From positions 1,922,001 to 1,986,000 of the forward strand of contig NZ_WUAG01000001.1 of the NCBI RefSeq assembly GCF_009828855.1: 64,000 bases of DNA, read 5' to 3'. Within the stretch, counting starts at the first letter, position 1; each line of letters begins with the position of its first letter. Shown piece by piece: positions 28,537 to 37,688 of the stretch. A program made the position numbers and the translations under genes. Source of the stretch: Psychromonas sp. L1A2. GTDB lineage: Bacteria; Pseudomonadota; Gammaproteobacteria; Enterobacterales; Psychromonadaceae. The notes under the pieces were generated by a model. That model had not been told where the DNA came from. It worked only from the letters and a program-made list of their open reading frames with translations, and did not search any database.

Positions 28537-29023
28537 GCGCTAACCTTGTATTAGTCATTACTGACTTTAAAAAGAAAAATAAAATGAACAACCCACCCCA
28601 AATAGCAGCAAGAATCAAATAAGTCGTCAGTAATGGATTACCGAAACTAACTGCCTCCAATCTTTCTCCTGCGATATAACTTAAAGGAGCGAATATCGCG
28701 CCAATTGTTATTTGTAATGCCTTGGATGAACTTAAAAATGTTAAACTGTGGCAAACGGTACAAGCAAAACAAGCCCATAGGATAACTAACCAAAAAGGCA
28801 TAAATGTAGAACCCGGGAACATGAAAAACGTAAAAAAATGTAATAGCGAATCAATTGAACTACCGATGACCGTTATCAGTAAAACTAATCGAGCTTCATT
28901 TTTTATGTCAGATAATTTAATCAGATGAAAAGCGATCATTGAAATAGCAACAGGGATAAAAGCGTTCCCCCAATAAATAAGCCCAAACCACGCTAAATTA
29001 AACCCCAGCATATTCGTTAACAT
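28529..29023 (-). CDS. DUF2878 family inner-membrane protein
   Basis: A 164-residue protein with about five hydrophobic segments and the family motifs 'FNLAWFGLIYWGN' and 'SLLHFFTFFMFPG', with conserved polar residues inside membrane segments. DUF2878 proteins occur in the light-stress clusters of Vibrio-type bacteria. ATG at 29023 has GGAGAG about 9 bases ahead; an open frame extends 5 codons upstream. It is the first gene of the minus-strand block and has its own ECF-like promoter 40 bases upstream. It is divergent from hisF. Confidence 0.85.
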   Translation of the reverse strand: MLTNMLGFNLAWFGLIYWGNAFIPVAISMIAFHLIKLSDIKNEARLVLLITVIGSSIDSLLHFFTFFMFPGSTFMPFWLVILWACFACTVCHSLTFLSSSKALQITIGAIFAPLSYIAGERLEAVSFGNPLLTTYLILAAIWGGLFILFFFLKSVMTNTRLAHA

Positions 29024-29062
29024 TATGTATCTCTCCATGATAGTTATTGGTACAGGTATAAA

Positions 29063-29088
29063 TACGTTCTTAAACCACTTTTAGATCT
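29063..29088 (-). promoter_or_regulatory. Candidate ECF sigma promoter upstream of DUF2878
   Basis: Minus strand AGATCTAA, 14 bases, CGTATT. All 13 defined positions GATCTAA-N14-CGTATT equal those upstream of rpoE, with identical spacing. The start codon is about 40 bases downstream. Confidence 0.65.
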
Positions 29089-29337
29089 GTAAATAGAAAT
29101 GAATATCAATAAATGATTTTATTCCTATCATTGCATTGCTAAAGGTTAGATATCCATATAATAAGCAGGTTAAAACAGTAGAAATACGAGGTTAAGTTCA
29201 ATCAAACCTTATCTAAGTTGATTTATCATTAGTTAAAACCTTCATGTAGAGTGAATAAAAAATTATTTTTTATAGAATTAAAGCCTACAAACTGTCCCGT
29301 ATTAAATATATAATGAGCCCTTAATTAATTAATAATC

Positions 29338-29366
29338 TTTACAGTCACTTATGTTTATTTTAATAA
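29338..29366 (+). promoter_or_regulatory. Candidate sigma-70 promoter of hisF-hisIE
   Basis: TTTACA (29338) and TAATAA (29361) are 17 bases apart. The leader from here to hisF is about 65 bases and has neither a His-rich peptide nor a terminator, so the hisL attenuator does not act on these genes unless in trans-independent ways not seen here. Confidence 0.4.
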
Positions 29367-29436
29367 AACATGAGCAAATCATTTTAAGGCCTGCAAAAAT
29401 GTTTAAAAATATTAATTCACAGAATAGCGAGGCTTT

Positions 29437-30210
29437 ATGTTAGCAAAACGTATTATCCCTTGTTTAGATGTAAAAGATGGGCAAGTTGTAAAAGGTGTAC
29501 AATTTCGCAACCATGAAATCGTAGGTGATATTGTGCCGCTTGCTAAACGTTATGCTGAAGAAGGCGCAGACGAGTTAGTATTTTACGATATTACTGCCAG
29601 TTCAGATGATCGCGTAGTTGATAAAAGTTGGGTGAGTCGTGTAGCTGAAGTTATTGATATTCCATTTTGTGTTGCAGGTGGAATAAAAACCGAAGAAGAT
29701 GCCAAACGTATTCTTGAGTTTGGTGCCGATAAAGTGTCAATCAACAGCCCTGCTCTGGCTGATCCAAGTTTAATTAATCGCTTAGCAGAAAAATTTGGTA
29801 CACAATGTATTGTTATTGGTATTGATTCATACTTCGATGAAGAAACGGGTCAACACCAAGTAAAACAATTCACCGGTAATGAAAAAGCGACGGTAACCAC
29901 TAAATGGAATACCTTTGATTGGATAAAAGAAGTTCAATCGCGCGGTGCTGGTGAAGTTGTTTTGAATGTAATGAACCAAGATGGCGTTCGTTGTGGGTAT
30001 GATATAGCACAATTAAGCCAAGCTCGTGCAATTTGCAATATTCCATTAATCGCTTCAGGAGGCGCTGGTGAAATGAGCCATTTCGCTGATGTTTTTAATC
30101 AAGCTGACGTTGACGGTGCATTAGCTGCAAGTGTATTCCACAAACAAATAATTAATATTGGTGAGTTAAAATCTTACCTTAAAACAGAAAAGGTAGAGAT
30201 CCGACTATGA
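29437..30210 (+). CDS. hisF: HisF, cyclase subunit of IGP synthase
   Basis: HisF takes PRFAR and ammonia from HisH to IGP and AICAR. The 257-residue barrel begins '[20 protein letters not shown]' with catalytic Asp11 and has the second Asp in '[12 protein letters not shown]'. Phosphate loops '[11 protein letters not shown]' and '[12 protein letters not shown]' are intact. The start has GAGG about 7 bases ahead. It is separated from hisH by 13 kb although the two proteins form a 1:1 complex. Its stop overlaps the hisIE start (ATGA). Confidence 0.97.
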   Translation: MLAKRIIPCLDVKDGQVVKGVQFRNHEIVGDIVPLAKRYAEEGADELVFYDITASSDDRVVDKSWVSRVAEVIDIPFCVAGGIKTEEDAKRILEFGADKVSINSPALADPSLINRLAEKFGTQCIVIGIDSYFDEETGQHQVKQFTGNEKATVTTKWNTFDWIKEVQSRGAGEVVLNVMNQDGVRCGYDIAQLSQARAICNIPLIASGGAGEMSHFADVFNQADVDGALAASVFHKQIINIGELKSYLKTEKVEIRL

Positions 30211-30845
30211 ATTTAGTAACGACGAGTTTAATGAAACAAGAACAAATACAATCATTAGATTGGGCAAAAGTAGATAATTTAATGCCAGTAGTTGTGCAAA
30301 ACCGTACTTCAGGGAAAGTGTTAATGCTAGGTTATGTTAATGAAGAGTCATTAGCTGCAACATTAACATCTGGTAAAATGACTTTCTTTAGTCGTACTAA
30401 ACAGCGTTTATGGTGTAAAGGTGAGCAGTCAGGTCATTTTTTAAATGTTGTTCAAATCACTAGTGATTGCGATAACGATACGTTATTGGCCATTGTTGAT
30501 CCTATCGGTCCAACTTGTCATTTAGGTCACGAAACTTGCTTCGAGGGCGCACAAGATCCTGCTTTGAGTTTCATTGCAGACCTAGAACAAATAGTTAAAA
30601 GCCGTAAAGGTGCGGATCCTAAGAGTAGTTATACTGCAAGTTTATATGCTCGTGGTACTAAACGTATTGCTCAAAAAGTAGGTGAAGAAGGTGTTGAAGT
30701 GGCTTTAGCTGCAATGGCAAAAGATATGGATGAGTTAACCAATGAAAGTGCTGATTTAATATATCACTTAACTGTTTTATTACAGAACGAAGGTCTTGCA
30801 CTTTCAGACGTCGCTGCAAAGCTAAAAGAACGTCATAGTAAGTAA
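30207..30845 (+). CDS. hisI: HisIE, bifunctional PRA-CH / PRA-PH
   Basis: HisIE removes pyrophosphate from phosphoribosyl-ATP and opens the adenine ring, steps 2 and 3 of the pathway. The N-terminal cyclohydrolase (about 1-115) has '[12 protein letters not shown]', '[18 protein letters not shown]', 'DCDNDTLL' and '[12 protein letters not shown]', with the metal-binding Cys and Asp residues. The C-terminal pyrophosphohydrolase has '[24 protein letters not shown]' (shortened) and '[14 protein letters not shown]'. It overlaps hisF by 4 bases and is followed by a strong terminator. Confidence 0.97.
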   Translation: MNLVTTSLMKQEQIQSLDWAKVDNLMPVVVQNRTSGKVLMLGYVNEESLAATLTSGKMTFFSRTKQRLWCKGEQSGHFLNVVQITSDCDNDTLLAIVDPIGPTCHLGHETCFEGAQDPALSFIADLEQIVKSRKGADPKSSYTASLYARGTKRIAQKVGEEGVEVALAAMAKDMDELTNESADLIYHLTVLLQNEGLALSDVAAKLKERHSK

Positions 30846-30910
30846 GTTACCTGACTTAATAATCAGTCGACATTAACACTTTAAAGACTGACTATTTGTT
30901 CAGTAAAAAT

Positions 30911-30948
30911 AAAAAGCCGCTAGTAGTTTCCTACTTAGCGGCTTTTTT
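30911..30948 (+). terminator. Intrinsic terminator of hisF-hisIE
   Basis: AAAAAGCCGCTA and TAGCGGCTTTTTT around a central loop containing GTAGTTTCCTAC, followed by T residues. Works in both directions by symmetry. Confidence 0.9.
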
Positions 30949-30959
30949 ATTGCTCATAT

Positions 30960-31345
30960 TCAAGGCTATCGAGTAATACCGATTACATTAAATATGTTAT
31001 CTAAATTTTGCGCTGGAAAAACAGTTCAATTCAAGGCGTAAATTGAACCTTTAGAAGATTAAATGCGTTAATCGTCTATCGATGAATTAACTATAAGATG
31101 TTAATACTTTAATGGTTACTCTCTTTACGAAATTTACAATGAAGAAATAAGTTATACTAATGGAATTAAATAAGTGATCAAATATTGCGCAGGAAAAATT
31201 AACACTAATAAGGCGTGAGTTATAGGAGATAGTTGTTCTCACTTCAAAACTCACAACGCAGTTAGAGATGATTTTAACCAGCAAGAATGATTGGTATTAT
31301 CTTATGCAGTAAAATAGATCAGTTAATTAGTATGATTGGTATAAT
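30960..31345. repeat. Repeat-rich non-coding region, possible MITE-like element(s)
   Basis: Two related stretches lie side by side: one from about 30976 (ATACCGATTACATTAAAT ... TTGCGCTGGAAAAA ... AAGGCGT) and one from about 31153 (ATACTAATGGAATTAAAT ... TTGCGCAGGAAAAA ... AAGGCGT). They share order and spacing of these words. Words resembling ATTGGTAT recur at about 31286 and 31329 in both orientations. A minus-strand open frame of 65 codons here overlaps the repeats and is not supported as a gene. Confidence 0.55.
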
Positions 31346-31442
31346 TTAATGCTTAGAGAAATTAAAGCTAATAACCTCTCTTTTTATAATCTAACTTCGA
31401 TTAAAAGTTATAAATCAAATAACACTTATATTGGAATAGATA

Positions 31443-31469
31443 CAAAAAAGGTTACCTATTGGTAACCTT
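31443..31469 (-). terminator. Terminator of the PEP-CTERM gene
   Basis: Minus strand AAGGTTACC, 4-base loop, GGTAACCTT, then six T. It lies 40 bases past the stop of the gene at 31509. Confidence 0.9.
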
Positions 31470-31508
31470 CTATTAACGCACTTCATTACGTAAAAAATAA
31501 ATAAAAAT

Positions 31509-32486
31509 TTATTTTACTGTAACAGTTTTACGTCTCCATAGACCTAAACCTATTAAAGCAGAAGCAAAAATAATCATCGATGAAGGTGCTGGCACATCAA
31601 CAACTGAATCTTGAGAGTCATCTGCTGCATCGTAATTAATTGTTCCTGCGAAAAGTGCATCATGAACTTCACCGCCTTGATCAAAATTATTAACTACAAC
31701 AGAACCTTCAATTGGTGTTGCATTACTTAAATCAGCAAAAGGTGCTAATAAACTACCATTCAATTGTTTAATAAGATCGATATCTGTTGCTTCGAAAAAA
31801 TTCCAAATAATATTTTCACGGAAAGCATCAGTAACAATATTACCGACACCATTACCATTGAAATTAGCATCATTAATCACTTCACCAGATACATTAATAA
31901 CAATTGCTGATGGTGATTGACCATTTAAGTCAACATCATATTGTTGAATTGAATTATTACTGAAGAAATCTTCGGCTGTAATATTAAAAACAGCAACATC
32001 AGTATCAATATCAGAACCAACTTCAAATGATGCAGGACCAGGCTGTCCATTTGTAGACGTTGTTAAAATAGAGTTAACTGCTAATTCAGATAAATAACCT
32101 GAAAAATTAACAAATTCTGATTTAATTAAATCAAAATCATATTCAGACGCATCAGATGTAACTGAGCGAGCATTAACTTGTCCATTATTATTACCTGCAA
32201 TAACAACACTTTGTCCATTAGCGTTAACTGTTGAACCGGAAACTAAGTCCCCAGCAATAACTAACGCATCACCATTTGTTGGATCATTTTGTTGTAAACG
32301 AATGCCATAATTTGAAGTTCCTGATAAATCACCACCTATCAACGTCTTACCTTCAACTTCACTTGTTGATGCAAGATCATTTAAAACAATAAGGTTGTAT
32401 TCACTTAGTGTTTCAATTGGACCAGCTAAACTGTATTGGGAATAAAGCCCTACTAGCAATGCAGCTATTACATGTGTTTTTTTCAT
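31509..32486 (-). CDS. Choice-of-anchor A-type exported protein with PEP-CTERM sorting signal
   Basis: A 325-residue surface or exopolysaccharide-associated protein. It has a signal peptide (about 1-21, '...YSQYSLAG') and a large beta-rich domain with many Asn, Asp, Gly and Thr ('EYNLIVLNDLASTSEVEGKT', 'GNNNGQVNARS', 'LNGSLLAPFADL'), the pattern of choice-of-anchor A domains. The C-terminal tripartite signal is 'VPAPSSMIIFASALIGLGLWRRK'-like: P-A-P, a hydrophobic segment and RRK. Such proteins are processed by exosortase EpsH/XrtA. No exosortase gene is in the window. The gene stands alone with its own terminator. Confidence 0.82.
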   Translation of the reverse strand: MKKTHVIAALLVGLYSQYSLAGPIETLSEYNLIVLNDLASTSEVEGKTLIGGDLSGTSNYGIRLQQNDPTNGDALVIAGDLVSGSTVNANGQSVVIAGNNNGQVNARSVTSDASEYDFDLIKSEFVNFSGYLSELAVNSILTTSTNGQPGPASFEVGSDIDTDVAVFNITAEDFFSNNSIQQYDVDLNGQSPSAIVINVSGEVINDANFNGNGVGNIVTDAFRENIIWNFFEATDIDLIKQLNGSLLAPFADLSNATPIEGSVVVNNFDQGGEVHDALFAGTINYDAADDSQDSVVDVPAPSSMIIFASALIGLGLWRRKTVTVK

Positions 32487-32738
32487 ATATATATACCCTT
32501 AATTAAAATTTATTTTTTTATCTAATAAGAGATAAGCAATTACTATTCCAGTTTTATAACCTATTGTAATTAAATGAATTTAAATGTAATCAATTAGAGG
32601 TAATTTAATTACCGTAAAAAATTTCGACTATATTTCATTGAGTACTCATAAAAGGATAGAAAAACTTTACACCCCATAATAAGAGACAGAAAATAAGAGA
32701 GTAAAGTCAGTCGATTTAAAGGCTTTAAAATAATAACT

Positions 32739-33299
32739 TTACGGCTGACGTCTTAAACTACTGTGATCATTGTGATCAAAACTGTTTCCATAGATTTCTA
32801 GCATCATATGTTGAGAATACTGTAGTTTATCTCCAGATAAGGTCATTTTTTGTTTGAAGGTTTTTGTCATTGCTTTGTCCTGTAAAAATGCTGATTGAGT
32901 TATTGGCCAACTGTCGCTATCAAAACTAGCATCAACATTAAATACAATAGAATTTTTAATGGTAACTTTACCGCCAGCTAGTACACAAAGCCCACGTGGA
33001 ATCGTCAGAGAATGTATCACATTATCTGTACCTTGCTCCCAAAGCCAATATCCAGTTTGTTGATGAATAACTTTGTCATTACTTATTCTTTGTACTTTTT
33101 GTGTGTAATGAACCGCACTTAATACTTCTTCTTCGGCATTAGATGTTTCACCAGCAGCAGTAAATACGATGGTTTCATAATATTCATTATGTTCAGTACT
33201 GCCATCTGCTTCAGGAGAAAGATCTTTTCCTTTGTTTCCCGACCAAGTTCCTATTAGACCAGCCAATGGGCCATAATCAAATGAGTTTAACGCTTGCAT
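32739..33299 (-). CDS. Nitrobindin-like heme-binding beta-barrel (FABP/THAP4-type) protein
   Basis: A 186-residue protein with 'LAGLIGTWSGNKGKD' near the N-terminus (G-x-W-x-G of nitrobindin-like barrels), alternating beta strands ('NEYYETIVFTAAG', 'VLSAVHYTQKVQR') and a C-terminal 'FDHNDHSSLRRQ' that carries the likely heme-ligand His region. Family members bind ferric heme and can react with nitric oxide or peroxynitrite; this member is more divergent in the middle. AAAGGAA lies before the ATG. It is monocistronic as far as can be seen. Confidence 0.7.
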   Translation of the reverse strand: MQALNSFDYGPLAGLIGTWSGNKGKDLSPEADGSTEHNEYYETIVFTAAGETSNAEEEVLSAVHYTQKVQRISNDKVIHQQTGYWLWEQGTDNVIHSLTIPRGLCVLAGGKVTIKNSIVFNVDASFDSDSWPITQSAFLQDKAMTKTFKQKMTLSGDKLQYSQHMMLEIYGNSFDHNDHSSLRRQP

Positions 33300-33675
33300 T
33301 TTAGTTCCTTTAAATTGGGGGGATTTTGTATATTTATAATGACGGTATTATATAAAAATCAATAGCGTTATAGAAGTTATTAGAGCAACCTACTGGATAT
33401 AAATAGATTTTTATTAAAGATTGGTAGGAAAGATTATAAATATAGTTTAATTCAGGTTTGATTTTTACTAGGTTATTGTCATATCTGATCTGTTTTTATA
33501 TAAGTTTAATTGTTTGCCACCTCTTCTGTATAAAGCAGTATATTAAAACATTAATGATAGTATCAGCAAGCTGAAGCTCAGTGGTTAACAGAACTTCATC
33601 TTGCTTGTGTATTAATTTAATAATGATTTAAAAACATTAGCATATAGTTATATATGAATGGAGTTATATAAAAAC
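33300..33675. other. Non-coding stretch with one long imperfect hairpin
   Basis: No gene recognised. AGCAAG-x-TGAAG (about 33567) can pair with CTTCA-x-CTTGCT (about 33594) to form an imperfect stem. A cluster of TATATA words lies at 33645-33672. Confidence 0.4.
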
Positions 33676-34287
33676 TTAAACTGACGTGGTTAAATGTCTG
33701 CTTTTCCTACAAATAAAAACAAGCTCGATAGCCGAGATTAAAATCAAGGTATAACCAAGTGTTTCTGTACCTTCTTCAACTATATTTTTTACAATGCGCA
33801 TATAATTTTCACCCGTAACAGATGTCCAAAAAGATCCTCTACCCATCACTCTTGAAAAAGCAAGGAGTACCACTAAACCGGCTAAAAAAGTACCATAACA
33901 AGCTGTTTCAGAATAAGCTTTCAAAGAGGAATAAATCGTTGAAAATTTACCTCGCAAGAAAAAAGCTAAGACAATGCCAATACAAAGAACCAATGTTTCC
34001 CAGGCACCATCATATATGTTTTGGTCTAACAGAGAATCAGATTCCCTAACAAACATCATGGCTAATAAAGCTGCAAGCATAGTACTCGCGACTTTTAATT
34101 TATCGTTAAGGCGAGCTGCATATAAAAATAGCAGACTACTCGAAAGTGTTAAAATATCTTGCATGTGTTCGGTTAAGGTATTTTCGTTGTACTTGGCAAG
34201 TGTTTTAAACTCATAACCTTCAAGACCAATTAAGTAAGCAACGCCAGCTAGAGCAATTAAATAAATGAATGCACGAAAAATAAACAT
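33676..34287 (-). CDS. Integral membrane protein, unknown
   Basis: A 203-residue protein with about six hydrophobic segments (roughly 3-22, 45-62, 66-83, 97-113, 130-150 and 176-193). Conserved-looking polar positions are in 'FVRESDSLLDQNIYDGAWE' (about 79-97) and 'RIVKNIVEEGTETLGY', both rich in Glu and Asp and close to membrane segments. This would fit an ion or metal binding role, but no family is recognised. It is followed by the ABC transporter operon on the same strand, upstream by 130 bases; a shared transcript is not evident. Confidence 0.7.
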   Translation of the reverse strand: MFIFRAFIYLIALAGVAYLIGLEGYEFKTLAKYNENTLTEHMQDILTLSSSLLFLYAARLNDKLKVASTMLAALLAMMFVRESDSLLDQNIYDGAWETLVLCIGIVLAFFLRGKFSTIYSSLKAYSETACYGTFLAGLVVLLAFSRVMGRGSFWTSVTGENYMRIVKNIVEEGTETLGYTLILISAIELVFICRKSRHLTTSV

Positions 34288-34419
34288 AAGAAAACCTTTA
34301 AATGGAGAGTAAGTTAATAAATAGAATAATAATTAAAGTAATAAAAAATAGAATGTAAATAGATTAAATAAGCTATCTTAGAATAAGATAGCTTTATAGA
34401 TTAACGAGTGATGTTCATA

Positions 34420-35160
34420 TTAATGTTGCTTAAGTGCCCTTTTTACAAACGCTTTAGTTCGTTCGTGTTTAGGGTTATCAAATACATCTTTTGGAGAGCC
34501 TTGTTCAACGATAAAACCATCCTCCATGAATATCACTCGGTCAGCGACTTCTTTAGCAAATTGCATTTCATGAGTAACAACAATCATCGTTTGCTTTTCA
34601 AAAGCAAGCTGTTTCATTACCGCTAACACTTCATCAACCCATTCAGGATCTAATGCGGAAGTGGGTTCATCAAATAAAATCACCTCGCCTTTAGCTGCCA
34701 TTGCTCTAGCAATACCAACGCGTTGTTGTTGACCACCTGAAAGTTGTGAAGGATAAACATTAAGTTTATCTTCTAGGCCCACTTTGACTAAAATAGCTTT
34801 TGCTGTTGCTAACGCTTCTTGTGTTGGTATTTTCCATACAGTAATGAGACTTTCTGCTACATTTTGTAAAGCCGTTTTATTAGCAAACAAAGAATAGTTT
34901 TGAAACACAAAGCTACTTTGTTGACGTAATGCAGTCACTTCTTTTGGTTTATGAGAAACAGCATCGATCGTTGCATTACCAATATGAATTTGACCAGTTG
35001 TAGGTGTTTCAAGATAATTTAAACAACGCAATAATGTTGATTTACCTGTGCCAGATGGACCAATAATCACAACAATTTCACCTTTAGCGACTTCAAAACT
35101 AATATCTTTCAGTACAGCTAAATCACCAAATCTCTTACTTAAATTGGATACTTTGATCAT
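34420..35160 (-). CDS. Polar amino-acid ABC transporter ATP-binding protein
   Basis: A 246-residue ABC ATPase of the GlnQ/HisP/TcyN type. Walker A is 'GPSGTGKST' (34-42), the signature is 'LSGGQQQR', Walker B is '[14 protein letters not shown]' and the H-loop is 'VVTHEMQFA'. It energises uptake through the permease 2 bases upstream, in the order binding protein, permease, ATPase on the minus strand. The cognate ligand is set by the binding protein (cystine or another polar amino acid). Confidence 0.93.
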   Translation of the reverse strand: MIKVSNLSKRFGDLAVLKDISFEVAKGEIVVIIGPSGTGKSTLLRCLNYLETPTTGQIHIGNATIDAVSHKPKEVTALRQQSSFVFQNYSLFANKTALQNVAESLITVWKIPTQEALATAKAILVKVGLEDKLNVYPSQLSGGQQQRVGIARAMAAKGEVILFDEPTSALDPEWVDEVLAVMKQLAFEKQTMIVVTHEMQFAKEVADRVIFMEDGFIVEQGSPKDVFDNPKHERTKAFVKRALKQH

Positions 35161-35162
35161 GA

Positions 35163-35834
35163 TTAATATGCCTTATTCAATCTTTTTTCTAGCAGGTGTT
35201 GGACTTGAGTAAAGAAGATAACTACCCCCCAATAAATCACAGCAACAGCCAAGAAACTTTCAAAAAATTTAAAGCTTGAAGCGGCTTCCATTTGTGCTTT
35301 TGCCATGATCTCAGAAACACCAAGCGTAAAGGCTAATGAAGTACTTTTAATCATATCGATAAAATAATTCATCAATGATGGCGTTGCCACACGAGATGCT
35401 TGCGGTAAAATAACACGCTTCATTGCTTGTAAACGCGTCATACCTAAGCTTAAACATGCTTCCATTTGAGACTTATCGATTCCTAAAATCGCCGCTCGAA
35501 TACTTTCCGCCATATAAGCAGAGAAATGTAATGAGAGTCCAATAATAGCAGCGGTAAATGCATCCATACCAACAAAAATAGGCATAAATTGTGGGAAACC
35601 GTAATACAATAAGAACAATTGTACCAATAGCGGCGTGCCACGAAAAAATGAAATATAGAGCGACGCAAGGTGTTGTATAAAAGCAATTTTAAATACTCGC
35701 ACTAACGCTAAACCAAGCGCGAGTATTAATGCAAATAAGAACCCCCAAAGTGCCATTTCCATTGTCACCCCAAGATATTTAAATAAAATGGGCATTAATT
35801 CAATAATGTATTGAAGATCAAAAGAACTTTGCAT
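35163..35834 (-). CDS. Polar amino-acid ABC transporter permease
   Basis: A 223-residue HisM/GlnP-type permease with about five membrane segments and the EAA loop '[23 protein letters not shown]' (shortened, about 128-148) that docks on the ATPase. '[17 protein letters not shown]' near residue 62 is the family N-terminal motif. A single permease gene implies a homodimer. It is 2 bases from the ATPase gene and 25 bases from the binding protein gene. Confidence 0.93.
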   Translation of the reverse strand: MQSSFDLQYIIELMPILFKYLGVTMEMALWGFLFALILALGLALVRVFKIAFIQHLASLYISFFRGTPLLVQLFLLYYGFPQFMPIFVGMDAFTAAIIGLSLHFSAYMAESIRAAILGIDKSQMEACLSLGMTRLQAMKRVILPQASRVATPSLMNYFIDMIKSTSLAFTLGVSEIMAKAQMEAASSFKFFESFLAVAVIYWGVVIFFTQVQHLLEKRLNKAY

Positions 35835-35859
35835 AAAAATGACTCTTTAAGGATTAATA

Positions 35860-36618
35860 TTACTGAGTGATGTCTGTATCAAACCACTTGTTAGAAATTT
35901 CAGATAATTTACCATCGGCACGCATTGCTGCTAATGCAGTATTAACTTGATCACGAATAACCAATTGAGATGGTTTGTTTAAGAATGGCATCGCATTTTG
36001 AATTTCTTCAAATGGGTGGCCAGCCAGTTGTAACGGTAAACCTGCTTCTTTGATTAATTGCACAGATGAAACGCGATCCATGATAAATGCATCTGCACGT
36101 CCTAAAGCAACATCTTGCTCAATACCTGTATCATAAGTAACAATGTTAATTTCATTATTCACATCATGCTTTCTTAACACTTGTTCAAAATTACTGCCTA
36201 AGTTGACAGCGACTTTTTTGCCTTTTAGATCTTCAAGACCTTGAATATCATCACGCCCTTTACGAACAGTTATTTGAACACCATCAATAACATACGGTAC
36301 TGAGAATGCATATTTAGCAGTACGTGCTTCAGTGATTGTTATTTGGTTAGCAATCGTATCAATGTGTCCCGCTTCTAACATGCCAAATAAACCTGAGAAA
36401 CTTGCTGTTACATATTCAACTTTGTAATCAGAACGCTTAGCGATTTCATTCCAAACATCTACTTCAAAACCTTGTAGAACATCTCTTTTAGAAAAAGTGA
36501 ATGGAAAATAACGGCCAGACATACCTACTTTAACGGTTTGCTGAGCAAATGCCGGTACAGTTAATAAACTACTCACTGCGACTAATGCAATTAATGCTTT
36601 TTTAAAAAGAATTTTCAT
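35860..36618 (-). CDS. Polar amino-acid (cystine-type) periplasmic binding protein
   Basis: A 252-residue family 3 solute-binding protein with a signal peptide (cleavage likely after 'VPAFA', residue 25). 'VGMSGRYFPFTF', 'LQGFEVDVWNEIAKR', 'FSGLFGMLEAGHIDTIANQITITEAR' (shortened) and 'KKVAVNLGSNFEQVLR' match the cystine-binding TcyA/FliY branch best, notably the 'NQITITEAR' and 'GSNFEQ' stretches. The ligand remains an inference. First gene of a three-gene operon. Confidence 0.87.
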   Translation of the reverse strand: MKILFKKALIALVAVSSLLTVPAFAQQTVKVGMSGRYFPFTFSKRDVLQGFEVDVWNEIAKRSDYKVEYVTASFSGLFGMLEAGHIDTIANQITITEARTAKYAFSVPYVIDGVQITVRKGRDDIQGLEDLKGKKVAVNLGSNFEQVLRKHDVNNEINIVTYDTGIEQDVALGRADAFIMDRVSSVQLIKEAGLPLQLAGHPFEEIQNAMPFLNKPSQLVIRDQVNTALAAMRADGKLSEISNKWFDTDITQ

Positions 36619-37077
36619 ATTATTCCTATATAAATTGTTTGACGTGTAATTAAATTGTCATCAAAGTCTGTATAAATACCTGATGATGAGATTGTTATGT
36701 TCAAATAATTTTTCAATTATTTAACGTCAGTGCTAATAAATTGTTTTGTAAATAATTAAAGTGGACCTTTTAGCTATTAAAAAGATAACAAATCAAGTTT
36801 CACATTAAAAATTATGGTAAACACAATGGCACAATATTTAATTAAATTATTTTCTATCAGGAGAACAGTTAAATTCTACATGAAAATGAATGATTAAATA
36901 ATCTAAAATCACTGATTTAATTGTAGTTATAATAAAAACTCAATCCTCTATTAAGGCGCATTAAAACATTAAGTAACGCGTCTGTCCTTAATGATTTTAT
37001 AACTTAACGTTATATATTAGTGTCATAAAAACCAATCTATTATATTCCGTATAATTATTAATTAATTCGTTCAAAAC
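36619..37077. other. Promoter-bearing non-coding stretch
   Basis: About 460 AT-rich bases between the binding-protein start and the 3' end of the GST gene. No small gene, riboswitch fold or strong hairpin was recognised. Confidence 0.45.
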
Positions 37078-37680
37078 CTATTCAATATGGATAAAGTTTG
37101 ATTGTTTTTCGATTCGAGAAATCCAGCCCAAAATTGCAGGGAAGTTATTCAAATCAAATCCACCTTCATAAGCGACATGGGTATAAGCAAATAAACAAAG
37201 GTCAGCAATACTGATCGTATCACCTAATAAATAAGCTGTTTTTTGTAATTGAATTTCCATTACTGCTAATGCTTTAAGCCCTCCTTCTTGTTTACTTTCT
37301 AATTCTGCCAGTCTGTCTGCTGGACTACCAAGGTATTTATTGATGAAACGAGCGACAGCAATATAAGGTTCGTGGCTATATTGCTCAAAGAACATCCATT
37401 GCAAACAAATCGATTGTTGTAATAGATCAGTGGGGAAAAATGAGGTTTGCTGAGAGAGGTAATACAAAATAGCATTAGATTCAGCAATGAACTGTTTATC
37501 TTCTGTCACTAACAGTGGAATTTTAGCATTCGGGTTCATTGCCAAAAACTCACTAGAGCGAGTTTCTCCTTCTAAAATATTCACTTCAATCCATTGATGT
37601 TCAATTTGTAATAATGAACATAACAATTTAATTTTATAACAGTTTCCTGACAAGCTATCGCCATAAATTATTATCGACAT
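37078..37680 (-). CDS. Glutathione S-transferase family protein
   Basis: A 200-residue GST-fold protein: thioredoxin-like N-terminal domain with 'LSGNCYKIKLLCSLL' (active-site Ser/Asn/Cys region, 10-24), 'NPNAKIPLLV' with the cis-Pro, and 'FIAESNAILYYL' with the glutathione gamma-Glu-binding Glu-Ser. The helical C-terminal domain has 'SIADLCLFAYTHVAYEGG', with the N-capping box. Substrate unknown. It is 8 bases downstream of the DUF711 gene and probably cotranscribed. Confidence 0.92.
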   Translation of the reverse strand: MSIIIYGDSLSGNCYKIKLLCSLLQIEHQWIEVNILEGETRSSEFLAMNPNAKIPLLVTEDKQFIAESNAILYYLSQQTSFFPTDLLQQSICLQWMFFEQYSHEPYIAVARFINKYLGSPADRLAELESKQEGGLKALAVMEIQLQKTAYLLGDTISIADLCLFAYTHVAYEGGFDLNNFPAILGWISRIEKQSNFIHIE

Positions 37681-37688
37681 ATTTTTCC

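Noticed and set aside
31087-31284. 65-codon minus-strand frame
   Set aside because: It covers the repeat region, has no ribosome site and no family resemblance.
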